A stretch of 64,000 bases of DNA from Microbacterium lushaniae (GTDB lineage: Bacteria > Actinomycetota > Actinomycetes > Actinomycetales > Microbacteriaceae). The notes under the pieces were generated by a model that made no database searches, was not told the DNA's origin, and was given only the letters and a program-made list of their open reading frames with translations. The position numbers and the translations under genes were made by a program. Location: positions 2,852,001-2,916,000 of the forward strand of contig NZ_CP044232.1 in NCBI RefSeq assembly GCF_008727775.1, in the 5' to 3' direction. Positions 51,028 through 59,517 of this stretch are shown here, piece by piece; the stretch's first letter is position 1, and every line of letters starts with the position of its first letter.

Positions 51028-51945
51028 TCAGGTGCCGATGCGGTCCATGTCGCGGCCCTCGAGCGCACTCGGGACGCGCAGGAGCGCGCCCTCGAATCGG
51101 CACGTGGCCGCCGCGACGTCCATGGCGCGCTCGAGCACGGCGCCCCATTCGTCCGCGCCGGCGGGCATGCCGTCCTGCAGCAGCGCGACGGTCGCAGCCA
51201 GCACGGCGTCACCGGCGCCCATCGTGTCGACGATGCGCCCCGGCATGGCTGAGATCGGACGCGACACCGTGTCGGCCCCCGCGTCGATTGCGGCACCGCC
51301 CGCGCCGTACGTGGCCAGCACAGCGGCCACCCCGAGGTCGGCGATGCGGGGACGCAGCAGATCCAGCGACTCGCCGTACAGCAGCGTCGCATCGTCCTCG
51401 CCGATCTTCACCAGCACGGCGCCGGCGCAGACCCGCTCGAACCCGCGCACGAACTCCGCCCGGTCGTGCAGCATCCCCGCCCGCGGATTCGGGTCCACCG
51501 CGAGGGCGACGGATGCGGCGGCCAGCGCGTCGGCGAAGTCATCCGTCTGGGCGCGATCGTCGAACGGGAAGCAGCTGACGACCACCATCGCGGCATCCGC
51601 GAAAGCCGCGCGCTCGGCATCGCCGAAGCGGATGCGGCGCTTCTGGGCGGCTTCGTTGAAGACGTACTCCGGCTCGCCCGACGGCGAGCGCGTGCTGACC
51701 GCACGGGACGTGCCGAAGGGCGACGGCGTCGCGAGCAGCTCGACGCCGTAGTCCTGGAGGTAGGCGCGGATCCGTCCGCCGGGTTCGTCATCACCGACCA
51801 TCGCGACGAGCGTCGTGGGAACCCCCAGGCGCGACAGCCCGACGGCGACGTTGAGCGCCGCTCCGCCGACGAACTCGCGAACGCCCTTGTCGTCGCGCAG
51901 CTCGTCGATGAGGGCATCGCCGACCACGACCACCCGGCCGCTCAC
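51028..51945 (-). CDS. PfkB-family carbohydrate kinase
   Basis: 305 residues of ribokinase fold. N-terminal VVVGDALIDEL and FVGGAALNVAVGLSRLG (Gly-Gly signature) precede the C-terminal PfkB motif DTMGAGDAVLAATVALL with the catalytic Asp. The family phosphorylates fructose, ribose, fructose-1-P or similar. It follows an FBP-protein gene with a GTGA overlap and lies downstream of malEFG, so its sugar may come from that transporter, which is an inference. Confidence 0.88.
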   Translation of the reverse strand: MSGRVVVVGDALIDELRDDKGVREFVGGAALNVAVGLSRLGVPTTLVAMVGDDEPGGRIRAYLQDYGVELLATPSPFGTSRAVSTRSPSGEPEYVFNEAAQKRRIRFGDAERAAFADAAMVVVSCFPFDDRAQTDDFADALAAASVALAVDPNPRAGMLHDRAEFVRGFERVCAGAVLVKIGEDDATLLYGESLDLLRPRIADLGVAAVLATYGAGGAAIDAGADTVSRPISAMPGRIVDTMGAGDAVLAATVALLQDGMPAGADEWGAVLERAMDVAAATCRFEGALLRVPSALEGRDMDRIGT

Positions 51946-52436
51946 GCGTGCGCGCTTTCGAGCACGCGCTCCACGAACGCCTCGGTGCGCCGGCGGGTGC
52001 CGTCGATCTTCAGGTCCACGCTCGCGCGCACCTCGTTCGGCGCGAGCGGCATCGCCAGCCGCACCGTCTCGTGGCACGACAGGTCGGCGCACATGTACGT
52101 GCCGACGCTGTCACCCGCCTCACCGGCGTGACCGGCTTTGCGCGCGGTGAACAGGGCGACCTGGTCACCGGGCTGCATCGTGTGACACAGGTTGCACAGC
52201 GCCGAGCGCGCGCGAGAGGAGCCTTCCGCCGCACGCAGGACGACTCCCAGCGGTCGGCCGTCACGCTCGGTCACCAGATAGCCCCGGCCCCGCGTCCGCG
52301 GGTCGCGCCACGCGAAGAAGTCCAGGTGGTCCCAATCTGTCAGCAGGAAATCATCGGGCATCGCGACGATCCGCCGATCGTCGCCGGCGGCGTTGACGAA
52401 CGACTCGCGCACTTCTTCCTCGGTCAGAGGACGCAT
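51942..52436 (-). CDS. FBP-domain protein (EF-G-binding, FusB-like zinc finger)
   Basis: 164 residues beginning MRPLTEEEVRESFVNAAGDDRR. The C-terminal treble-clef zinc finger has CNLCHTMQPGD and a second Cys pair in CADLSCHET. This is the FBP_C family whose staphylococcal members (FusB/FusC) bind EF-G and cause fusidic acid resistance; actinobacterial proteins of the type are widespread and not proven resistance factors. Its stop overlaps the PfkB start, so the two are coupled. Confidence 0.85.
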   Translation of the reverse strand: MRPLTEEEVRESFVNAAGDDRRIVAMPDDFLLTDWDHLDFFAWRDPRTRGRGYLVTERDGRPLGVVLRAAEGSSRARSALCNLCHTMQPGDQVALFTARKAGHAGEAGDSVGTYMCADLSCHETVRLAMPLAPNEVRASVDLKIDGTRRRTEAFVERVLESAHA

Positions 52437-52498
52437 GGCATCACCTCGCCTCCAGTCTACGAAGACGCCCCGGCCCCGCAGGCCGACGCCGGGCCCTC

Positions 52499-53476
52499 CT
52501 ACTTGACGCTTCCCGCCGTGAGGCCGCCGACGATGTAACGCTGCAGCGCGAGGAACAGCGCCATCGGCAGGATCGCGGAGAGGACCGCACCGGCGGCGAA
52601 GAGGCTCCAGTTGGCCGCGGTCTCCTCCGACACCAGCCGGTACAGGCCGACGGCGAGGGTCTGCTTGTCGGTGTCGACGAGCACCACGGATGCGATCACG
52701 AAGTCGTTGAGCGTGGCGATGAACGACAGCAGCCCCACCACGGCGAGGATCGGCGCCACCAGGCGCAGGATGATCGTGAAGAAGATGCGGGCGTGCCCCG
52801 CGCCGTCGATCTTGGCCGCCTCGTCGATCGACATCGGAACGGTGTTGAAGAACCCGTACATCAGATACGTGTTCACCCCCAGCGCGCCGCCGAGGTAGAC
52901 CATGATGAGGCCCACCTGGGTGTTCAGGCCGATCGCCGGGAAGATGTCGGCGATCGTCGACATGAGCAGGAAGATCGCGACGAAGGCGAGCAGCTGCGGG
53001 AACATCTGCACCAGGAGCAGGCTGAGCAGTCCGATGCGACGCCCGGTGAACCGCATCCGCGAGAAGGAGTACGCCGCCAGCGCGCCGAGGAAGACGGTGC
53101 CGATCGCGGTGGCCAGCCCGATCACCATCGAGTTCACGAACCAGGCCGCGAACGGCTGCGTGGGGTTTTCGAACAGGCGCGTGAAGCTCTCCAGGCTGAA
53201 CGTGCGGAACAGCCCGTTCGCCGTCAGCAGGGTCCCGCCCGGGTTCAGCGCCGCCGACAGGACGTACAGCAGGGGGAAGGCGCAGAACACCAGCATCACG
53301 ATGCCGATCAGGTGGCGCCATCCGGTCTGACGGAACCACACGCCGAACGGGCGACGCGGCGTCCGGGCACCGCGGCGCCCGGAGTCGTCGGCGCGCCCCG
53401 CTGCGGCGTCTTCACTCAGCGCGCGGGCCACCTCCGGTCCGGTGCCGCCGGTCAACGCAGTCGAATCCAGCGCCAT
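52499..53476 (-). CDS. malG: Maltose-type ABC transporter permease MalG
   Basis: 325 residues with six membrane helices after a soluble, Ala-rich N-terminus of about 50. The EAA loop reads DEAAKIDGAGHARIFFTIILRLVAP, which contacts the ATPase. The C-terminus YIVGGLTAGSVK is typical of MalG. It follows malF with one base between stop and start. The ATPase (MsiK-like in actinobacteria) is not in the window. Confidence 0.93.
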   Translation of the reverse strand: MALDSTALTGGTGPEVARALSEDAAAGRADDSGRRGARTPRRPFGVWFRQTGWRHLIGIVMLVFCAFPLLYVLSAALNPGGTLLTANGLFRTFSLESFTRLFENPTQPFAAWFVNSMVIGLATAIGTVFLGALAAYSFSRMRFTGRRIGLLSLLLVQMFPQLLAFVAIFLLMSTIADIFPAIGLNTQVGLIMVYLGGALGVNTYLMYGFFNTVPMSIDEAAKIDGAGHARIFFTIILRLVAPILAVVGLLSFIATLNDFVIASVVLVDTDKQTLAVGLYRLVSEETAANWSLFAAGAVLSAILPMALFLALQRYIVGGLTAGSVK

Positions 53477-53477
53477 G

Positions 53478-55106
53478 TCAGTTCAGCTCCTCGAGTGCCT
53501 TGGTCTGGCGGAACGAGATGTAGGAGATGACTCCCACCAGGACGAAGATGATGATCGAGAACGCGCTGGCGAGCCCGAAGTCGCGCAGCTGCCCGACGAA
53601 CGCGACCTTGTAGACCATCGAGATCAGGATGTCGGTGGCGCCGGCGTTGATCGAGGCGTCGGCGAATCGGGGGCCGCCGCCGGTGAGCATGTAGATCAGG
53701 TTGAAGTTGTTGAAGTTGAAGGCGAAGGACGAGATCAGAAGCGGAGCGACCGACACCAGCAGCAGCGGGAACTTGATGTACCGGAAGATCTGCCACACGC
53801 TGGCCCCGTCGACCCTGCCGGCCTCGGTGACGTCGTCGGGAATGGACTGCAGCGCGCCCGTGGTCACCAGGAACATGTAGGGGAAGCCGAGCCACAGGTT
53901 CACGATCAGGATCGCGATCTTCGCCAGCAAGGGGTCCTGCAGCCACGGGATGGAGGCGCCGCCCAAGAGCACCTGGTTGATGAAGCCGAAGTCCTGGTTG
54001 AACAGCCCCGCCCACACCAGCGCCGACAGGAAGGCCGGGAACGCGTACGGCAGGATCATGATGACGCGGTAGTACTTGCGGCTCTTCATCCGCGGATCGT
54101 TGAAGACGATCGCCAGGAACAGTCCGAGCACGAAGGTCGTCGCCACCGAGAGGAAGGCGAACACGAACGTCCAGATCGCCACGGCGATGAACGGGCCGCG
54201 GATGGATTCCTCCGTGAAGGCGCGGACGAAGTTGTCGACGCCGACCGTGACCACCCATCCCGGGAGGAGCTCGGTGCCGTCATCGGCGGTGAAGGCACCG
54301 GTCCCGATGTCGCGGTACACCACGCCGGTGCGACTGTCGGTCATCGTGTCGGCGTCGGGATCCCATTGCAGGCTCGACGTGAACAGGTAGGCGCTGGAGC
54401 CGTCGGTGGTGCGCAGGTACCCGTCGTTGGGATCGTCGGACACCGGCACCGCGATGGCCCCGATCTCCTTCTGATTCGCGATCACCTGGGCGAACTGGAG
54501 GGTGTTGTATCCCTCGGCCGCGATCGCCTTGCCGCCGCTGAACTCGGCGTCGACCGGCTCGAGCGGCGCCTCACTGTTGCCGACCTCGGCGTCGCCGGTC
54601 TCGGGGTCGGTCACCAGCAGCGAGAACACGCCGTTCTGCTCGACCACCGTGATGGGGTACGTCGCGGAGTCCTCCAGCCGCGATTGCGACTGCAGCAGGA
54701 GCGCGTTGACCGCGTCGTCCTTGCTCGAATTGTGCCCCGACCCGTAGTTGGTGAAGGCGATGTAGACCGTGTACCCGATCACGAAGATCTGGAAGACCAG
54801 GAGGAAGATCAGGCCCGGCGTCAGGTACTTCGCCGGAAGCAGGCCCGGCGTCAGGTACACGACGTTGACGGCGACCGTCACGAGCGCCACGATGCCCGCG
54901 ATCACCCACTGATCGGACGCGGCGAGCACCATCGTGGCGTAGACCGCCGCGGCGTCGATGATCGCCAGCGCGGCGGTCTTCACCAGCCACACCTTCCACC
55001 CCGCCGATGCCGCTTCGGCGTAGCGCTCGGCGCGACGGTGGCGCTTGTCGGTGGCCGGGTCCCGGCGCTCGGTGGGCAGGTCGGTCTCGACCGGGGGGAG
55101 GGTCAT
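53478..55106 (-). CDS. malF: Maltose-type ABC transporter permease MalF
   Basis: 542 residues, long like MalF. N-terminal helices (to about 125) precede an extracytoplasmic insert of about 130 residues comparable to the P2 domain of E. coli MalF. The transmembrane core has the EAA loop TEAGRVDGASVWQIFRYIKFPLL and a C-terminal FRQTKALEELN. It pairs with MalG to form the channel for maltose/maltodextrin-like sugars. Confidence 0.93.
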   Translation of the reverse strand: MTLPPVETDLPTERRDPATDKRHRRAERYAEAASAGWKVWLVKTAALAIIDAAAVYATMVLAASDQWVIAGIVALVTVAVNVVYLTPGLLPAKYLTPGLIFLLVFQIFVIGYTVYIAFTNYGSGHNSSKDDAVNALLLQSQSRLEDSATYPITVVEQNGVFSLLVTDPETGDAEVGNSEAPLEPVDAEFSGGKAIAAEGYNTLQFAQVIANQKEIGAIAVPVSDDPNDGYLRTTDGSSAYLFTSSLQWDPDADTMTDSRTGVVYRDIGTGAFTADDGTELLPGWVVTVGVDNFVRAFTEESIRGPFIAVAIWTFVFAFLSVATTFVLGLFLAIVFNDPRMKSRKYYRVIMILPYAFPAFLSALVWAGLFNQDFGFINQVLLGGASIPWLQDPLLAKIAILIVNLWLGFPYMFLVTTGALQSIPDDVTEAGRVDGASVWQIFRYIKFPLLLVSVAPLLISSFAFNFNNFNLIYMLTGGGPRFADASINAGATDILISMVYKVAFVGQLRDFGLASAFSIIIFVLVGVISYISFRQTKALEELN

Positions 55107-55141
55107 CCTCGGGGCCTTCTCATTCGTCGGAACGTGGGGTG

Positions 55142-55173
55142 CGGATGGGGCGGCCCGGAGACCGCCCCATCCG
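55142..55173 (-). terminator. Stem-loop between malE and malF
   Basis: A perfect 12-base stem CGGATGGGGCGG / CCGCCCCATCCG with an eight-base loop. A structure here typically lets malE mRNA exceed malFG mRNA by partial termination or by blocking decay. Confidence 0.65.
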
Positions 55174-55196
55174 TGTGGCGGGAGAGACGCGTGGTC

Positions 55197-56435
55197 TCAG
55201 CCGCCGATGTTGCCCTGGATGTCCTCCGCCATCTTCGTCCAGGTGGCGGCGGGGTCTTCACCCTTGAGGATGGCGACCTCGGCCACGCCCCAGAACTCCC
55301 ACACGGCGCCCATCTCGGGGATGCTCGGCATCGGCGCACCTTCGGCGCCCACTGCACCGAACCCGGCGATGATCGGGTCGCTCGCGGCCTTCTCGTAGGC
55401 CGCGGTGAGGGCCGGCGGGCGGTCGCCCGCCTCGTACAGCGCCGTCTGGACCGGCTCGGTGGCCAGGTAGTTCACGAGGAACTCGTTGGCTGCGAGGGCG
55501 TTGTCCGACTTGGCGTTGAGGTAGAAGCCCTGCACGCCCACGAACGGCTTGGCCGTCTGGCCGCCGGCGGAGGGGATCGGGTCGATGGCGACGTTGATGC
55601 CCTTCGCCTCGGCGTCGGCGACGTTCCACGGGCCGGTGAGGATGAACGGCGTCTGGCCCGAGTTGAAGGCCTCCTTGGACAGGTCCTGCGTGAGGTTGAG
55701 GTTGATCGTGCCGGCCGCGCCCTGCTGGCCGAGCCACGACGCGAACGCCAGTCCGCTCTCGTCGCCGATGGTCAGCTGCGAGCCGTCGTAGCTGCCGTCG
55801 GCGTTCTGCGCGAAGACGGAGTTCCCGAAGGACGTCTCGAACGGGTACAGGTGGTACGGGTCGGCGTTGGCCGGGTCGAGGCCGACGACGAACGGGTACT
55901 GCACGCCTGCCGCGGTGCCCTTGGCGATCATGTCGTCGAACGTCGTGGGCGCCTCGGGGGCGAGGTCGACGTTGCGCATGAGGGCGAGGTTCTCGGTCGC
56001 GTACGGCAGGCCGTAGACGTTGCCATCGTTGGTGAAGGCCTGGATGGCGACCTCCTGGAACTCCGCGGCCTTGTCGCCGAGCTCGATCGGGGCGACCAGA
56101 CCGTCCTGGACGAAGCCGCCCAGCCAGTCGTGCGCGCCGACGGTGATGTCGGGGCCCTTGCCCGTGGGCACCTGAGCGGCGAAGTCGGCCTGGATCTTGG
56201 TGAAGTCGCGCTGGACGAGTTCGACCTCGATGCCCTTCTCCTCCTCGAAGGCGGCCGCGACGTCCTTGAGCGCGTCCACGCGGTTCGCGTCGACCCACAC
56301 GGTCAGCTTCGCCGAGGCGTCGCCCCCGCCACTCGAACCCTCGTCGTCGCCGCCGCCGGCGCATCCGGCGAGGAGCAGGGCGCTCGTCGCGAGGAGTGCG
56401 CCGAAACCGAGCGCTCCCTTGGTGTTCACCTTCAT
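55197..56435 (-). CDS. malE: Maltose/maltodextrin-binding lipoprotein MalE
   Basis: 412 residues. Signal MKVNTKGALGFGALLATSAL with lipobox LLAGC, then a Gly/Ser/Asp spacer. The binding-protein fold has KLTVWVDANRVDALKDVAAAFEEEKGIEV, LPYATENLALMRN, GPWNVADAEAKGINVAIDPIPS and GFYLNAKSDN, close to MalE-type proteins. GAGAGG lies ten bases before ATG 56435. LacI-type operator sequences lie upstream, although no lacI-type gene is adjacent. Confidence 0.92.
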   Translation of the reverse strand: MKVNTKGALGFGALLATSALLLAGCAGGGDDEGSSGGGDASAKLTVWVDANRVDALKDVAAAFEEEKGIEVELVQRDFTKIQADFAAQVPTGKGPDITVGAHDWLGGFVQDGLVAPIELGDKAAEFQEVAIQAFTNDGNVYGLPYATENLALMRNVDLAPEAPTTFDDMIAKGTAAGVQYPFVVGLDPANADPYHLYPFETSFGNSVFAQNADGSYDGSQLTIGDESGLAFASWLGQQGAAGTINLNLTQDLSKEAFNSGQTPFILTGPWNVADAEAKGINVAIDPIPSAGGQTAKPFVGVQGFYLNAKSDNALAANEFLVNYLATEPVQTALYEAGDRPPALTAAYEKAASDPIIAGFGAVGAEGAPMPSIPEMGAVWEFWGVAEVAILKGEDPAATWTKMAEDIQGNIGG

Positions 56436-56508
56436 CGGTGTGTACCTCTCTGTCAGAAGGAGTCCCGCTGTCAGCACATTGGCGGACACCGTTGACCCCG
56501 GCTCGTTA

Positions 56509-56522
56509 TGCAAGCGCTTACA
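56509..56522. promoter_or_regulatory. LacI-type operator upstream of malE (site 1)
   Basis: TGCAAGCGCTTACA is a near-perfect palindrome with the AAGCGCTT core seen in MalR/LacI-family operators. It lies 74 bp upstream of malE. Confidence 0.75.
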
Positions 56523-56596
56523 GTTTGGGTGAGCAGGGGGCCGCGCGCAACGCCGCCGTCTATTCGATATCAAGACGTAATGGACCGGTCGTTCCG

Positions 56597-56608
56597 GAAA
56601 CGCTTGCA
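56597..56608. promoter_or_regulatory. LacI-type operator upstream of malE (site 2)
   Basis: GAAACGCTTGCA shares the half-site CGCTTGCA with site 1, about 87 bp away. It may act with site 1 in looping repression. Confidence 0.5.
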
Positions 56609-56649
56609 CCGTGGAGCGCCGCGCCCACGTCTTCGTGCACCCGCGCGGC

Positions 56650-56655
56650 TAAACT
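56650..56655 (+). promoter_or_regulatory. Leaderless-type -10 box for yajQ
   Basis: TAAACT, six bases before the ATG at 56662; no ribosome binding site fits between them. Confidence 0.55.
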
Positions 56656-56661
56656 CGCGTC

Positions 56662-57150
56662 ATGGCCGACAGCTCATTCGACATCGTCTCCAAGATCGAT
56701 CGGCAGGAAGCCGACAACGCGCTCAACCAGGCCCGCAAGGAGGTCGAGCAGCGCTACGACTTCAAGGGCACGGATTCCTCGATCGAGTGGAGCGGCGAGT
56801 CCATCCTCATCAAGGCGAACTCCGAGGAGCGCGCGAAGGCGGTGCTCGACGTCTTCCAGACCAAGCTCATCAAGCGCGGCATCTCGCTGAAGAGCCTCGA
56901 GTCCGGCGAACCGACCGCCAGCGGCAAGGAGTACCGCATCGTCTCCACGCTGAAGGAGGGCATCTCGCAGGAGGATGCCAAGAAGATCGGCAAGCTGATC
57001 CGCGACCAAGCCCCCAAGACCGTCAAGTCGCAGATCCAGGGCGACGAGCTGCGTGTGCAGTCCAAGAGCCGCGACGACCTCCAGGAGGTCATCCGCATCC
57101 TCAAGGCCGCCGACCTCGACGTCGACCTGCAGTTCATCAACTACCGGTAG
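56662..57150 (+). CDS. yajQ: YajQ-family nucleotide-binding protein
   Basis: 162 residues with the YajQ pattern [33 protein letters not shown] and a second half [19 protein letters not shown]...[18 protein letters not shown], ending [12 protein letters not shown]. YajQ proteins have two ferredoxin-like domains and bind nucleotides; some bind c-di-GMP. It is a single gene divergent from malE, translated from a leaderless-type start. Confidence 0.93.
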   Translation: MADSSFDIVSKIDRQEADNALNQARKEVEQRYDFKGTDSSIEWSGESILIKANSEERAKAVLDVFQTKLIKRGISLKSLESGEPTASGKEYRIVSTLKEGISQEDAKKIGKLIRDQAPKTVKSQIQGDELRVQSKSRDDLQEVIRILKAADLDVDLQFINYR

Positions 57151-57200
57151 CGCTCGGCCGTCTTCAGCGCGGACAGCCTGCCCCGAACCGCGGGGTATGC

Positions 57201-58028
57201 CTATCCGACGTCCCTCCAGAAGGCGAGGATCGCGTCCGCCAGCGCGGCCGGCTGCTCGAGAGGGATGAGCGTCCGTGCACCCGTGATCGTGAGCGACCGA
57301 GCGTTCGGCGCCTGCGCGGCGGCACGCTGCGCGTCCTCCGGGCTCCAGTCGCCACGGTCGTCGGAGGCGACGAACAGGCTCGGCACCGCGATGCGCGCGA
57401 GCCGCTCCGTGACATCGCGGCGGTCGATGATGAACGAGCGCAACGCGTAGCTCATGCTCTTACGCGTCGGTCTCGCGAGGCTCTCCATCACCACACGCAG
57501 GATGCGCGTGTCCGTGGCCGAGGCATCCGTCAGCATCGCCGCGACGACGGCCTTCTCCACGGGCCGAATCGGCCCGGCCAGACGCAGCAGTGGATGCAGC
57601 AGGGCGATCTTCCGCCGGAGCTCCACAGGAACCGGCTCGACGGGTGCGCTGATCGCGATGAAGCTCCGCACCACCGACGCATCCGTGGCCAGCTCGTATC
57701 CGACATGACCTCCGAGCGCGTTACCGATCCAGTCCACCGGTCCGACTACGCCGAGCGCCTGAATGGCGTCACGCGCGGCATCGGCGGCTTCGGCGATGGT
57801 GGTGCGGCGCTGCAGAGGTTCGCTGAGCCCGAGCCCCGGCGGGTCGATCAGCACGTACTCGCGCCCCGGAGCGCCGGCCAGCAGGAGTGGCAGCAGACCG
57901 TCCCACGTGTGGCTGTCGACGAACATCGACGACCACAGCACCGTGGGAGCGCCACGGCCGACCCGCCGGACGAACAGGGGGCCGAGGCGCGTGGGCACGC
58001 GCCGAGCGTGCTCGATGAAGATCTCCAC
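57201..58028 (-). CDS. Alpha/beta-hydrolase-fold protein lacking the catalytic Ser and His
   Basis: 275 residues of alpha/beta-hydrolase fold: VLWSSMFVDSHTW, YVLIDPPGLGLSEP, VDWIGNALGGHVGYELA, LFVASDDRGDW and TITGARTLIPLEQP. The nucleophile elbow GxSxG reads GNALGG, so Ala (codon GCG) replaces Ser. The usual His near the end (GHxxPxEQP) is Thr. Only the acid seems kept. The frame is intact, so it may be a binding protein, a regulator or a recently inactivated enzyme. A divergent TetR gene is 23 bp away. Confidence 0.8.
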   Translation of the reverse strand: MEIFIEHARRVPTRLGPLFVRRVGRGAPTVLWSSMFVDSHTWDGLLPLLLAGAPGREYVLIDPPGLGLSEPLQRRTTIAEAADAARDAIQALGVVGPVDWIGNALGGHVGYELATDASVVRSFIAISAPVEPVPVELRRKIALLHPLLRLAGPIRPVEKAVVAAMLTDASATDTRILRVVMESLARPTRKSMSYALRSFIIDRRDVTERLARIAVPSLFVASDDRGDWSPEDAQRAAAQAPNARSLTITGARTLIPLEQPAALADAILAFWRDVG

Positions 58029-58037
58029 AACTTGATG

Positions 58038-58050
58038 TTAGCGTAACTAA
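58038..58050. promoter_or_regulatory. Candidate TetR operator
   Basis: Inverted repeat TTAG-CGTAA-CTAA in the 23-bp gap between the divergent tetR-type gene and the hydrolase-like gene. Too short to be conclusive. Confidence 0.45.
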
Positions 58051-58051
58051 T

Positions 58052-58657
58052 ATGAAAACGCGCACCTACCGTATGTCGGCCCGAGCGGATGCGGCCGAGC
58101 GAACGGCCGAGCGCATCGTGGACGCCATGCTCGCGCGGCTGCGCACCACGCCCTACGAGCGCGTCCGCCTCGAGGACGTCGCCGCCGATGCCGATGTCAC
58201 CGTGCAGACGGTGATCCGCAGGTTCGGCAGCAAGGCCGTGCTCATGACGACGACGGTGGAGCGTGAGCTCGGGCGTATCGCCGCGAAACGTGAGGCGGCG
58301 GCGCGGTCGACGCCGACCGAGACGGTCCGCGCCCTCGTGGAGCACTACGAGGAGTACGGACTGCTCATCCTCAAGACCTACGCGGAGGCGCCCCTCGTAC
58401 CGGGACTTCCGGAGATCGCCGCGCGCGGCCGGGCCTATCACGTGGACTGGTGCCGCCGCACATTCGCCGAGCACCTCCATCCGGGGCTGGACCAGCCGAC
58501 ACGCGCCCGCCGCTCCGCTCAGATCGTCGCGCTCTGCGATGCCACGACATGGCGCGTCCTCCGCGTCGACGGCGACCTCGATGCCGACACCACCGAGCGC
58601 GCACTCACCGAGCTGCTGCTCCCGCTCCTGCACGGAACCGACTCCTCGCGGGGATGA
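58052..58657 (+). CDS. TetR-family transcriptional regulator
   Basis: 201 residues. N-terminal HTH: AERIVDAMLARLRTTPYERVRLEDVAADADVTVQTVIRRFGSKAVLMTT. The C-terminal ligand domain is helical with no recognised ligand signature. It is divergent from the inactive hydrolase-like gene and probably controls it and itself. Confidence 0.88.
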   Translation: MKTRTYRMSARADAAERTAERIVDAMLARLRTTPYERVRLEDVAADADVTVQTVIRRFGSKAVLMTTTVERELGRIAAKREAAARSTPTETVRALVEHYEEYGLLILKTYAEAPLVPGLPEIAARGRAYHVDWCRRTFAEHLHPGLDQPTRARRSAQIVALCDATTWRVLRVDGDLDADTTERALTELLLPLLHGTDSSRG

Positions 58658-58689
58658 GAGCCCGACTGCCGTGCGCGGGGAACTCTCCC

Positions 58690-59517
58690 CTACTTCAACC
58701 CGGCAGTCGCCACGCCCTGGATGAAGTACCTCTGCAGGAAGAGGAACAGGATCAGCACCGGCAGGAGCACCACCACGGCTCCTGCGAGCAGCAGGCCGAA
58801 CTCGGTGGTGTTCGACGCCTGCGAGGCCACGGCCAGCGCGACCGGCAGGGTGAAGGTGCCCTGACTCTGCGCGACGATCAGGGGCCAGAGGAAGGAGTTC
58901 CACGAGCCCAGGAACGACAGGATCGCGATGGTGGCGATCGCAGGCCCCGACAGCGGGAGGAAGATCCCGAAGAACAGGCGCCCCTCCCCCGCGCCATCCA
59001 CTCGGGCCGCCTCCAGGAGTTCGTTGGGCATCGAGTAGGCGAACTGCCGCATGATGAACACCGACAGCGGCGAGACGAGGATCGGCGCGATGATGCCCGC
59101 GAGCGTGTCCACCAGCCCCAGCTGCACGATGATGAGGAACTGCGGGACGAAGATGGCCACGTACGGCACGATCCACGCGAAGATCACGACGGAGAAGATG
59201 AGGTTCTTCCCGCGGAAGTCGAGCTTGGCCAGCGCGTAGCCGGCCATCGAGCTGAGCAGCACGTTCGCCGAGACGGCCACCGCCGAGACGATGGCGCTGT
59301 TGAGGAAGTAGCGCCCGAAGCCCTCCTCCACGAACAGGTCGACGTAGTTCTGCACCGGGAACCCGCGGGGGAACCACGCGCCGGGGTCGGACATGAACTC
59401 GGCCTGGGTCTTGAACGAGCCGAAGATCACCCACACGAACGGCAGCAGGAGCGCGGCGACGACGACGATCGTCGCGGCGTACATGACCGTGGTGGCGAGG
59501 CGGGAGGTCCGGTTCAA
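58690..59517 (-). CDS. Sugar-type ABC transporter permease (MalG/UgpE-like)
   Basis: 275 residues with six membrane helices. The EAA loop is NELLEAARVDGAGEGRLFFGIFLPLSGP, ending YFIQGVATAGLK. The preceding permease stop reads TTGA, so a TTG start at 59517 with GAGGGGGAAG upstream gives a four-base overlap; a later ATG at about 59430 is less likely since it would cut the first helix. It is the last gene of the second transporter in this window. Confidence 0.88.
   Translation of the reverse strand: MNRTSRLATTVMYAATIVVVAALLLPFVWVIFGSFKTQAEFMSDPGAWFPRGFPVQNYVDLFVEEGFGRYFLNSAIVSAVAVSANVLLSSMAGYALAKLDFRGKNLIFSVVIFAWIVPYVAIFVPQFLIIVQLGLVDTLAGIIAPILVSPLSVFIMRQFAYSMPNELLEAARVDGAGEGRLFFGIFLPLSGPAIATIAILSFLGSWNSFLWPLIVAQSQGTFTLPVALAVASQASNTTEFGLLLAGAVVVLLPVLILFLFLQRYFIQGVATAGLK

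Noticed and set aside
53442..56495. A 1017-codon plus-strand open frame
   Set aside because: It is antisense to malE and malF, and its composition (Arg, Asp, Val, Gly) is typical of complementary-strand shadows.
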